This document shows, piece after piece, positions 1 to 5,182 of a stretch of 5,182 bases of DNA. The position numbers and the translations under genes are program-made. This DNA comes from an uncultured Lachnospiraceae bacterium (GTDB lineage: Bacteria > Bacillota_A > Clostridia > Lachnospirales > Lachnospiraceae): NCBI GenBank assembly GCA_902795835.1, contig CADBNA010000181.1:1-5182 (forward strand). Direction: 5' to 3'. How positions within the stretch are numbered: position 1 is the first letter of the stretch; every line of letters begins with the position of its first letter. Under the pieces are notes generated by a model. That model searched no databases and was not told the origin of the DNA. It worked only from the letters and a program-made list of their open reading frames with translations.

Positions 1-1698
1 ATAGTTACCAATGGAAACAGCCTTCTCAGACATCCACTCAGGCGCGCAGCCTACCAGCGGGATCTGGGAAATGTTCCAGCCGGAATCCTTTGCGATATCG
101 GAAGCCAGGATCATCATACGGCTGATATCAACGCAGGAGCCCATGTGCAGGACCGGCGGAATGTCGGCCAGCTTGCAGACTCTCTCGAGACCCGCGCCGC
201 AGAGATCTTTCGCCTGCTTGTCCATCAGGCCGGCCTTGGCGGCAGCCTGTGCGGAACATCCGGAAGCGACGATGATAATGTCATTCTCCAGCAGCTTTCT
301 CATCAGGCCGATGTGAGCGGTATCCGGACGGACTCTCGGGTTGTTGCAGCCGACCATGGCCACAGCGCCGCGGAGAACACCGGAGGTCACGCACTCGACG
401 AGCGGCTTCAGGGTGCCGAGCTCATCAACCTGGGAATTCGTAACGGTATCCAGGGTCTTCTTGATCGCTTCAACGGAATAACCGACAACTGCCTTCTGGG
501 TCATCTGCGGGATGTGTACCAGATCCGGCTTTCTGTTCTTGAAGTTCTCACAGGCCATGGTGACGATCTTCTTCGCCTGCTCCCATGCATGCTCCGGATC
601 GAACTCGATGTACTCGGACTCGGGCATTCTCGCGATCGGAGAAGTGGTGACGAACTTCGTGTGGAAGCATTTGCTTAAGGGGCCGAGAGCCGGGAAGATA
701 CACTGCACGTCTACGACGATCAGCTCACAGGCACCGGTCAGAACAACGTTCTCCTGCTGCAGGAAGTTGCCTGCCATCGGGATGCCGCGGCGCATCGCGA
801 CCTCGTTGGAGGTACAGCAGACACCGGAGATTGAGATTCCCTTTGCGCCCTGAGCCTTTGCCAGTGCCACCATCTCCGGATCCTCAGCCAGGTCACAGAT
901 CAGCTCGGACAGAGCCGGATCGTGGCCGTGAACGATAATATTGACATTTTCTTCTTTCATAACGCCGAGGTTGGCAGTGGTCTCGATCGGCTTCGGCGTT
1001 CCGAACAGAACATCGGAAAACTCTGTGCCGGCCATGGAACCGCCCCATCCGTCGGACAGACCGGAACGCAGGGACTGTCTGACCAGCGCTTCCGGCAGGG
1101 AGGAACAACCCATATGGGTCATATGCATGGAGCAGGAAACCTCGCGGTCGATGGCGCGCGGACGGATATCTGCCTTGTCCCACAGCTCCTGGGTGTGCTT
1201 CGGTGCTCTCTCTGTGAATTTCTGGTATCCGAATACCTTTCCGTATTCGCCGAGAGCCATGTAGGCAACCTCATGAGCCAGATCGTAAATATCCTTGCCC
1301 TCGGTCTCTACGCCCCATTCTTTTGCGATGCGGATCAGCTTCTCGGGATCCTTGACTGTATAGGCGCCGTCCGGAGCCGTATGATACAGAACATCACAGA
1401 TGTTGCGGCCGTGATCGGAATGTGTGGCGGAGCCGCCTGCCGTGAAACGCAGGTAGTTACGGCCTACGATACCGTGGGCATCACATCCGCAGATGCCTCT
1501 CGGAGCCTTCGGGGTGATGCGGCACGGTCCCATGGTGCAGATCCGGCAGCAGATGCCCTGCTCACCGAACTTACAGTGCGGAGTCTGGTTCTTTACTCTG
1601 AACTGGTAAGCATCCGCACCTACCTTGGCACCGGTCTCCAGAAGTCGGTTAGTCGCACCCTCGAACTCCTCGACTGTTGTCAGTTTGAATTCACTCAT
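1..1698 (-). CDS. cooS: Anaerobic carbon monoxide dehydrogenase, catalytic subunit (3' end cut by window edge)
   Basis: Ni-Fe-S CODH, which reversibly oxidises CO to CO2 in the cytoplasm; the family also supplies CO to acetyl-CoA synthase in acetogens. The window holds 566 codons without a stop, and family members are roughly 620-670 residues, so about 60-100 C-terminal residues lie off the left edge. Visible ligands, matched from memory to the Carboxydothermus enzyme: Cys42 and Cys50 (bridging D-cluster); Cys51, Cys54, Cys59 and Cys70 (B-cluster, motif CCRIC-x4-C); His259 (HGH motif), Cys295, Cys333, Cys451, Cys481 and Cys522 (C-cluster); and probable catalytic His93 and Lys559 (motif SEKAVSIG). 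All are intact. The start at 1698 is preceded by TAAGGAGG at 1705-1712. It is the last visible gene of the minus-strand unit, 173 bases after cooC. Whether acetyl-CoA synthase or cooF genes follow cannot be seen, so the role (acetogenesis or CO oxidation) stays open. Confidence 0.96.
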   Translation of the reverse strand, partial: MSEFKLTTVEEFEGATNRLLETGAKVGADAYQFRVKNQTPHCKFGEQGICCRICTMGPCRITPKAPRGICGCDAHGIVGRNYLRFTAGGSATHSDHGRNICDVLYHTAPDGAYTVKDPEKLIRIAKEWGVETEGKDIYDLAHEVAYMALGEYGKVFGYQKFTERAPKHTQELWDKADIRPRAIDREVSCSMHMTHMGCSSLPEALVRQSLRSGLSDGWGGSMAGTEFSDVLFGTPKPIETTANLGVMKEENVNIIVHGHDPALSELICDLAEDPEMVALAKAQGAKGISISGVCCTSNEVAMRRGIPMAGNFLQQENVVLTGACELIVVDVQCIFPALGPLSKCFHTKFVTTSPIARMPESEYIEFDPEHAWEQAKKIVTMACENFKNRKPDLVHIPQMTQKAVVGYSVEAIKKTLDTVTNSQVDELGTLKPLVECVTSGVLRGAVAMVGCNNPRVRPDTAHIGLMRKLLENDIIIVASGCSAQAAAKAGLMDKQAKDLCGAGLERVCKLADIPPVLHMGSCVDISRMMILASDIAKDSGWNISQIPLVGCAPEWMSEKAVSIGNY

Positions 1699-1834
1699 CT
1701 TTTTCCTCCTTAGATCAAATTTTCCCTTCTGAAAAAGTGAATTGATTGTCAGCGCCCATCATTACACAAATACACATAAAGGGGGTCTCACATCATGCAT
1801 GCCGCCGCAGACAGAGGCATGACGGAGGCTGTAT

Positions 1835-1862
1835 ATTCCACTCCCGGCGGGAGAATTGGAAT
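1835..1862 (-). promoter_or_regulatory. Intercistronic hairpin just after cooC
   Basis: Inverted repeat starting nine bases past the cooC stop: outer arms ATTCCA/TGGAAT (1835-1840 and 1857-1862), inner arms CTCCC/GGGAG (1841-1845 and 1849-1853), a three-base loop, and a three-base asymmetry (AAT, 1854-1856). On the minus-strand transcript it would make an 11-pair hairpin. No run of U follows, so it is a poor intrinsic terminator; it could protect or process the mRNA end, or partly attenuate read-through into cooS. Confidence 0.6.
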
Positions 1863-1871
1863 CATGATGCA

Positions 1872-2639
1872 TCACAGCTCCAGCTTGTTGATGATCTCTT
1901 TCAGGGCGGCCCTTACCGGAGAATCAGCCGGAAGATTGACGGTCGGCTTGCCGTCGCTGTCATATTCGTAAACCGTATCGTCATGCGGAACGACGCCGAG
2001 CAGTTCGAGACCCTGTTTTTCGATCTCTTCCTTTGTGCCCTCGTTGAGCACGCCGCCCTGTGCGCGGTTTACGATGAGGCCGATCTTTTTGGGATGCATG
2101 CCGCACTCCTTAATCAGCTCGGCGATCCGTCCCGCGGCCTGCACGCCTCTGCGGGAACTGTCGCTGACCAGGATGGCCACATCCATGCCCGGCAGAATTC
2201 CTCTGCTGATGTGCTCCATGCCGGCCTCATTGTCCACAACAATATACGGGTAATTGTTCTGAAGCTTCTGCAGCTGCATCTGCAGCAGGCCGTTCACATA
2301 GCAGTAGCAGCCCTTGCCCTGTGAGCGTCCCATGACCAGAAGGTCAAAATTGTCTTCCTCCTCCAGTGCGCCCTGCAGCTTGAACTCCGCAAAATCCGTC
2401 TTGCTCATGCCGGGCGGAAGCGCGCTGCCGAAATCTTCGGAGTGATTGATCTCCTCCCGGACCTCGCCCAGAGTCGGCGGAGCCTCGACACCCAGAACCT
2501 CATTCAGGTTCGAGTTCGCATCCGCGTCCACGGCAAGGATCGGCCCTTTTCCGCTCTCGGCCAGATACTGAATCAGCAGGCCGGTCAGTGTCGTCTTGCC
2601 GACGCCGCCCTTTCCTGCAACAGCGATTACAAAAGCCAT
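1872..2639 (-). CDS. cooC: CooC-type nickel-insertion ATPase for CODH maturation
   Basis: Cytoplasmic SIMIBI/MinD-type ATPase that, in this family, dimerises with ATP and helps insert nickel into the CODH C-cluster. The 255-residue length is normal. The deviant Walker A GKGGVGKTT spans residues 9-17, with signature Lys10 and catalytic-loop Lys15. A switch I-like DADANSNL lies at 38-45, the metal motif Cys111-x-Cys113 (GKGCYCY) sits where CooC proteins bind Ni or Zn at the dimer interface, and the Walker A'-like VVDNEAG is at 134-140. The base-recognition region IVNRAQ is at 189-194. The start is supported by AAAGGAGG at 2650-2657, ten bases upstream. It lies 67 bases after cooT and 173 bases before cooS, which fits co-expression with its client. 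An Mrp/MinD-like ATPase of another function is unlikely given the C-x-C motif and the neighbouring cooS. Confidence 0.94.
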   Translation of the reverse strand: MAFVIAVAGKGGVGKTTLTGLLIQYLAESGKGPILAVDADANSNLNEVLGVEAPPTLGEVREEINHSEDFGSALPPGMSKTDFAEFKLQGALEEEDNFDLLVMGRSQGKGCYCYVNGLLQMQLQKLQNNYPYIVVDNEAGMEHISRGILPGMDVAILVSDSSRRGVQAAGRIAELIKECGMHPKKIGLIVNRAQGGVLNEGTKEEIEKQGLELLGVVPHDDTVYEYDSDGKPTVNLPADSPVRAALKEIINKLEL

Positions 2640-2681
2640 TGGTCAAGCACCTCCTTTACCTGATCAGAATGTCCCGGATCC

Positions 2682-2697
2682 CGGACTGCGCAGTCCG
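2682..2697. repeat. Perfect 16-base palindrome between cooT and cooC
   Basis: CGGACTGCGCAGTCCG is exactly self-complementary. In RNA it can fold as a six-pair stem with a GCGC loop. It lies in the 67-base gap, 25 bases upstream of the cooC ribosome binding site. It may be an mRNA processing or stability element, or a dimeric protein site. Confidence 0.55.
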
Positions 2698-2706
2698 TAT
2701 CTCCGG

Positions 2707-2889
2707 TCAGTCGCAGACGAGTTTTACCTCGCTGTTCGCAAGGTCGACATACAGGATCCGCCCCTGTATTCTCGTCTCGTCGCCCAGAATGTCCTTGATG
2801 GTGACAAAATCACCGTCTACTTCTATCCTCGCTGCATTGCGCATCAGAACAGTATTGTCTCCTTCTTTGTATACGGTAGCAAGACACAT
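2707..2889 (-). CDS. cooT: CooT-family small nickel-binding protein
   Basis: A 60-residue protein beginning MCLATVY and ending in a beta-rich pattern (RIEVDGDFVTIKDI, then QGRILYVDLANSEVKLV). Size, the Met-Cys start and the alternating hydrophobic beta strands fit the CooT family (Pfam family earlier called predicted RNA-binding protein). In Rhodospirillum rubrum CooT is a dimer that binds Ni(II) through its Cys2; Cys2 is present here. Expected role: a nickel chaperone or carrier for CODH maturation, acting with CooC. The start at 2889 has GAGGAGG nearby (AGGAGG at 2899-2904, nine bases upstream). It sits between the His/Cys-rich gene and cooC, all on one strand. The family is recognised by pattern from memory, not by a profile search. 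Cys2 and a C-terminal Cys59 are its only cysteines. Confidence 0.85.
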   Translation of the reverse strand: MCLATVYKEGDNTVLMRNAARIEVDGDFVTIKDILGDETRIQGRILYVDLANSEVKLVCD

Positions 2890-2910
2890 ATTGTAAGTCC
2901 TCCTCTCATT

Positions 2911-2945
2911 CGGTCAGCTGATGCGGTCTGTTACTGTCCGGTCAG
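2911..2945. repeat. Three short CGGTCAG-like repeats between the His/Cys-rich gene and cooT
   Basis: CGGTCAG (2911-2917), CGGTCTG (2924-2930) and CGGTCAG (2939-2945) have starts 13 and 15 bases apart. The outer two extend to eight identical bases (CGGTCAGC). A further CGGTCAG lies at 2704-2710 over the cooT stop. They are short enough to be chance, but are clustered in a 70-base non-coding gap. Confidence 0.3.
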
Positions 2946-2959
2946 CCGCCATAGTCTGC

Positions 2960-3319
2960 TCACTCCGCTGAAATGCCTTTTTCAAGCAGATGCTGTTTAT
3001 ATAAGGAAAAGGCAAGGTTCAGATACATGTTGCCCTTCTGGAAATCCGCCGCGCTGCGCCGGATCTGTGCCGCGGCATCAGGCATTCCCTTTTCATCGGT
3101 CTGCGCAGCCAGACGGTCAATCGCCGCCGTCAGCTGTTCGTTGTGCCGGATCAGGTGAGCCAGGGCGGAAAGCGTCTCGTCTGCGCACTGCTCTTCACCA
3201 CAGGCGCCGCAGTGTCCGTTGCCGCCGCAGCCCTTTTCATCGGTTCCGGGATGCCGGTGTGCATCACTGCCGGTCCCATGCGGCATCGGTGTGCCGTTCT
3301 CATCATAAATAATATGCAT
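2960..3319 (-). CDS. Small His/Cys-rich putative metal-binding protein, first gene of the CODH operon
   Basis: Family not named with confidence. The protein has 119 residues. The N-terminal third (about 1-48) is rich in Gly, His and Cys: His2, His14, His21, His23, His36 and Cys31, Cys37, Cys40, Cys45, including the compact motif GHCGACGEEQC (35-45). This suggests a soft-metal site, for example Ni or Zn. From about residue 49 to 115 the sequence looks alpha-helical, with two helices (about 48-73 and 80-112) and a conserved-looking ALAHLIRHNEQ at the start of the first. There is no signal peptide or membrane segment, so it is probably cytoplasmic. The start at 3319 has AGGAG at 3325-3329, only five bases away, and a near-consensus promoter about 50 bases upstream. 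Being first in a cooT-cooC-cooS unit argues for a metal-delivery or storage role comparable to, but not visibly homologous with, His-rich CooJ. That role is inference; the reading frame itself is well supported. Confidence 0.8.
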   Translation of the reverse strand: MHIIYDENGTPMPHGTGSDAHRHPGTDEKGCGGNGHCGACGEEQCADETLSALAHLIRHNEQLTAAIDRLAAQTDEKGMPDAAAQIRRSAADFQKGNMYLNLAFSLYKQHLLEKGISAE

Positions 3320-3367
3320 GAAAGCTCCTGTCAGGTTATAAAAAGACAGACTTATACAGATAGAGTA

Positions 3368-3396
3368 ATTATAAATGATTGCGTTTTTTTTATCAA
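3368..3396 (-). promoter_or_regulatory. Sigma-A-type promoter of the CODH maturation/cooS unit
   Basis: On the minus strand: -35 TTGATA (3391-3396), a 17-base spacer (3374-3390) containing a run of A residues, and a perfect -10 TATAAT (3368-3373). Transcription should start near 3361, giving a leader of about 40 bases before the ATG at 3319. That is too short for a riboswitch, so regulation is more likely by protein binding around the promoter. The match is seen in sequence; activity is inferred. Confidence 0.8.
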
Positions 3397-3456
3397 TATG
3401 CAGTTTGGCAGATGTGAAAAAGTTTATGTATTTTTTCCAGTACGTTTTAGTTCTCT

Positions 3457-3478
3457 AACAAAAATTCAGAATTTTGTT
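3457..3478. repeat. AT-rich inverted repeat in the divergent spacer
   Basis: AACAAAAATTC (3457-3467) faces GAATTTTGTT (3469-3478): ten matching pairs if one A is bulged. It lies about 60 bases upstream of the CODH -35 box and about 85 bases upstream of the fruK -35 box. It is not followed by a U-tract in the right place for a terminator, so an operator-like site is the likelier reading. Confidence 0.4.
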
Positions 3479-3513
3479 CCGCCGCCTCCCGCTCTCTCTT
3501 TTCAGAAGTCAGG

Positions 3514-3546
3514 ATGCACAAAAAAATGCCCTGTTTTTCATGCACA
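3514..3546. repeat. Direct repeat ATGCACA, two copies 26 bases apart
   Basis: Identical seven-base copies lie at 3514-3520 and 3540-3546, upstream of the fruK -35 box. A 26-base period is about two and a half helical turns. This could be a paired regulator site; chance cannot be excluded. Confidence 0.3.
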
Positions 3547-3553
3547 TATTTGA

Positions 3554-3571
3554 ACGGTAAGGATTGACCGT
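3554..3571. promoter_or_regulatory. Inverted repeat overlapping the fruK -35 element (candidate operator)
   Basis: Half sites ACGGT (3554-3558) and ACCGT (3567-3571), separated by eight bases, flank and overlap the TTGACC -35 box. The placement suits a repressor site, but five-base arms can occur by chance and no regulator family is assigned. Confidence 0.3.
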
Positions 3572-3593
3572 GATCGTTTTCCAATGCTATTCT
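3564..3593 (+). promoter_or_regulatory. Extended -10 promoter of fruK-fruA
   Basis: -35 TTGACC (3564-3569), an 18-base spacer (3570-3587), and -10 TATTCT (3588-3593) preceded by TGC, forming an extended -10 element. A start near 3600 would leave a leader of about 32 bases before the fruK ATG. It is the best plus-strand promoter match in the spacer and has the expected distance to the ribosome binding site. Confidence 0.65.
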
Positions 3594-3631
3594 GAAATCA
3601 AGCAACAAAGTGAAAAGGAGGCAGACGCGCA

Positions 3632-4537
3632 ATGATCTACACAGTAACTTTTAATCCGGCTCTCGATTATGCGATCCATGTCGACAACTACCGTCCCGGT
3701 GAAGTCAACCGCATGTCGTTTGAGCAGATTCTTCCCGGAGGCAAGGGCATCAATGTATCCATTGTGCTCAAAAATCTTGGCGTGGAAAGCATCGCGCTCG
3801 GGTTTATTGCAGGCTTTACGGGTGAAGAGATCCGCCGCCGGCTTACAGAAGATTTCGCCTGCGCGAGTGATTTTATCGTCCTTCCCGCAGGTACGTCCCG
3901 CATCAATGTCAAGCTGAAAACAGATACCGAAACGGACATCAACGGACAGGGCCCGGATATCAGCCGGGAGGCCATAGACGCCCTGTTTGCCAAGATTGAT
4001 GCCCTTTCCGAAGGCGATCTGCTGGCTATCTCCGGCAGCATACCGGACACTCTTCCGGATGACATCTACGAGCAGATCATGCAGCGCCTGGAAGGCAGGA
4101 ACATCCGCATCGCCGTCGATGCGACAAAGGACCTGCTGACAAACGTTCTCCGGTACCGTCCCTTCCTGATCAAGCCGAATAACCATGAGCTCGGCGAGAT
4201 CTTCGGTGTCACGCTCCGCACACGCGAAGAGGTCGTGCCCTACGCCCGCAAGATGCAGGAAAAAGGCGCGGTAAACGTCCTGGTGTCCATGGCCGGGGAA
4301 GGCGCCGTCCTGGTAGACGGGGACGGCGGCGTGCATATGCATGAAGCCCCGAAGGGAACTGTCGTCAACTCCGTTGGCGCCGGCGATTCCATGGTTGCGG
4401 GATTCCTGGCGGGCTATCTGCAGACTGGCAATTATGAAGACGCCTTCCGGCTTGGTATTTCCTCGGGCAGCGCAAGCGCCTTTTCCGCGAATCTTGCCAC
4501 CCGTGAAGAAATAATGAAACTCTTAGACACACTCTGA
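3632..4537 (+). CDS. fruK: 1-phosphofructokinase (PfkB/ribokinase family)
   Basis: Phosphorylates fructose 1-phosphate with ATP to fructose 1,6-bisphosphate, feeding PTS-imported fructose into glycolysis. The length of 301 residues is typical. It begins MIYTVTFNPALDY, as FruK/LacC-group kinases do. The first PfkB signature region GGKGINVS lies at 36-43, the substrate-side TSRINVK at 88-94, KPNNHE at 181-186, and the second signature with the anion hole and catalytic base GAGDS at 249-253 (Asp252). The start at 3632 follows AAGGAGG (3615-3621) by ten bases. fruA follows 40 bases after the stop, which favours FruK over tagatose-6-phosphate kinase (LacC), its closest alternative. No fruR-like regulator gene precedes it; the upstream neighbour is the divergent CODH unit. 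Confidence 0.92.
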   Translation: MIYTVTFNPALDYAIHVDNYRPGEVNRMSFEQILPGGKGINVSIVLKNLGVESIALGFIAGFTGEEIRRRLTEDFACASDFIVLPAGTSRINVKLKTDTETDINGQGPDISREAIDALFAKIDALSEGDLLAISGSIPDTLPDDIYEQIMQRLEGRNIRIAVDATKDLLTNVLRYRPFLIKPNNHELGEIFGVTLRTREEVVPYARKMQEKGAVNVLVSMAGEGAVLVDGDGGVHMHEAPKGTVVNSVGAGDSMVAGFLAGYLQTGNYEDAFRLGISSGSASAFSANLATREEIMKLLDTL

Positions 4538-4577
4538 ATGGCACTTTTAAACTGACTCTAAAAGAGGGGGAAGCACT

Positions 4578-5182
4578 ATGAAAATTACTGATCTTCTGAA
4601 AAAAGAAGGCATCAAAATCGGCGGCGCTCCCGTTGATAAGCAGGATGCCATCAACCAGATGGTCGACCTGATGGTCAGCGAGGGCAACATCAACGACAAG
4701 GAAAAATACAAAGCGGCCGTTCTGGCGCGTGAGGCCGAGAGCACAACGGCAATCGGCGACGGCATTGCCATCCCGCATGCCAAGACCGACGCCGTCACCC
4801 GTCCCGGCCTGGCCGCCATGACCGTCCCGAATGGCGTCGACTATGAGGCGCCGGATGACGAGCCTTCCGATCTGATCTTCCTGATCGCGGCTCCCAACAG
4901 CAAGGACAATGTGCACCTGGAGGTTCTCTCCCGCCTGTCCACGCTCCTGATGGACGACGACTTTACGGACGCCCTGCGCGGAGCCAAAGACGCCGATGAA
5001 TTCCTGAGCATCATCGACAAGACAGAAAATGCAAAGGAAGAAGCCGAGGCGGAAAAGGAAGCCGCCCAGGCAGCAGCCTCCGCCAGCGGCAATTATCCGG
5101 ATTTCCTGGCCGTCACCGCCTGCCCGACCGGCATTGCCCACACCTATATGGCCGCCGAGGCGCTGGAAAAAGAAGCAAAGGC
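4578..5182 (+). CDS. fruA: Fructose-specific PTS transporter, EIIA-EIIB part (3' end cut by window edge)
   Basis: Membrane phosphotransferase-system permease that takes up fructose as fructose 1-phosphate. The 201 complete codons seen cover a full fructose/mannitol-type EIIA domain (about 1-148) with the phosphorylatable His67 in AIPHAK and a second conserved His113 in NVHLEVL. A charged Ala/Glu/Lys-rich linker follows (about 149-170), then the start of EIIB with phosphocysteine Cys182 in the motif AVTACPTGIAHTYMAAEAL (178-196). The membrane EIIC domain should follow beyond the right edge; the product would be about 600-650 residues. The ATG at 4578 has a G-rich Shine-Dalgarno (GAGGGGG, 4564-4570) seven bases upstream. 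It is presumably co-transcribed with fruK. EIIA and EIIB are fused in one chain in the order A-B. No stop or frameshift is seen. Confidence 0.94.
   Translation, partial: MKITDLLKKEGIKIGGAPVDKQDAINQMVDLMVSEGNINDKEKYKAAVLAREAESTTAIGDGIAIPHAKTDAVTRPGLAAMTVPNGVDYEAPDDEPSDLIFLIAAPNSKDNVHLEVLSRLSTLLMDDDFTDALRGAKDADEFLSIIDKTENAKEEAEAEKEAAQAAASASGNYPDFLAVTACPTGIAHTYMAAEALEKEAK

Larger units (their letters stand above)
3320..3631. other. Divergent intergenic spacer between the CODH and fructose units
   Basis: A spacer of 312 bases, clearly more AT-rich than the genes on either side. It holds the two divergent promoters, the AT-rich inverted repeat, the ATGCACA repeats and both first-gene ribosome binding sites. 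Open frames crossing it have no ribosome binding site or protein-like composition. No RNA gene was recognised. Confidence 0.75.

Noticed and set aside
922..1713. 263-codon plus-strand open frame
   Set aside because: Lies almost wholly antisense to cooS, whose frame shows conserved cluster motifs. Its translation is low-complexity, without domains or a ribosome binding site.
1798..1821. CATGCC/GGCATG inverted repeat in the cooC-cooS gap
   Set aside because: Six-base arms with a 12-base loop are weak beside the nearby 11-pair hairpin; probably chance.
1746..2324. 192-codon plus-strand open frame
   Set aside because: Antisense shadow of cooC, which has a clear P-loop and C-x-C motif; no credible start signal.
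2596..3312. 238-codon plus-strand open frame
   Set aside because: Runs antisense over three minus-strand genes that each have a ribosome binding site. Its Arg/Ser/Pro/Cys-rich translation is typical of a GC-rich shadow frame.
3320..3361. Riboswitch (for example nickel/cobalt sensing) in the CODH leader
   Set aside because: The predicted leader is only about 40 bases, too short for known metal riboswitches, and no multi-helix fold is visible.
3570..3584. Possible catabolite-response (cre) site around TGATCGTTTTCC
   Set aside because: Only the right half resembles the cre consensus; the left half lacks the required A residues.
3587..4342. 251-codon minus-strand open frame
   Set aside because: Antisense to fruK and extending into its promoter; the fruK frame is certain from PfkB motifs.
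4544..4564. CTTTTA/TAAAAG inverted repeat between fruK and fruA as a terminator
   Set aside because: Only six weak AT pairs with a nine-base loop, no U-tract, and the right arm abuts the fruA ribosome binding site.
4365..5141. 258-codon minus-strand open frame
   Set aside because: Antisense to the end of fruK and to fruA, whose EIIA His and EIIB Cys motifs define the true frame.

Overview
The window (5,182 bases) looks like chromosomal DNA of an anaerobic, fairly GC-rich Clostridia-type Firmicute. The reasons are an anaerobic Ni-Fe-S carbon monoxide dehydrogenase gene with its nickel-maturation genes, strong AAGGAGG-type ribosome binding sites, sigma-A-like promoters in an AT-rich divergent spacer, and a fruK-fruA fructose PTS pair. 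Genus cannot be assigned from sequence reading alone. No mobile element, CRISPR array, rRNA or tRNA was recognised.

Left part (bases 1-3319, minus strand): a four-gene, apparently co-transcribed CODH unit. In transcription order it is (i) an unnamed 119-residue protein with a His/Cys-rich N-terminus, (ii) a 60-residue CooT-family nickel-binding protein, (iii) CooC, the P-loop ATPase for nickel insertion with its C-x-C metal motif, and (iv) cooS, the CODH catalytic subunit. cooS runs off the left edge after 566 codons. Every expected metal-cluster ligand in the visible part of CooS is present, so the enzyme looks functional. The accessory genes precede the enzyme gene. The gaps between genes are 67-173 bases and hold a perfect 16-bp palindrome, a strong hairpin and short repeats.

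Middle (bases 3320-3631): a 312-base AT-rich divergent spacer. It carries a near-consensus promoter for the CODH unit (TTGATA, 17 bases, TATAAT, minus strand) and an extended -10 promoter for the fructose unit (TTGACC, 18 bases, TGCTATTCT, plus strand). Several small inverted and direct repeats lie here and could be operators.

Right part (bases 3632-5182, plus strand): fruK (1-phosphofructokinase) followed 40 bases later by fruA, a fructose-specific PTS protein beginning EIIA-EIIB and cut by the right edge. FruA would import fructose as fructose 1-phosphate and FruK would convert it to fructose 1,6-bisphosphate. The DeoR-type fruR regulator often found just upstream of fruK is absent; the CODH unit occupies that place.

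The most interesting candidate for new biology is the small His/Cys-rich protein that opens the CODH operon. It is a plausible additional nickel (or other metal) chaperone or store that would work with CooT and CooC.
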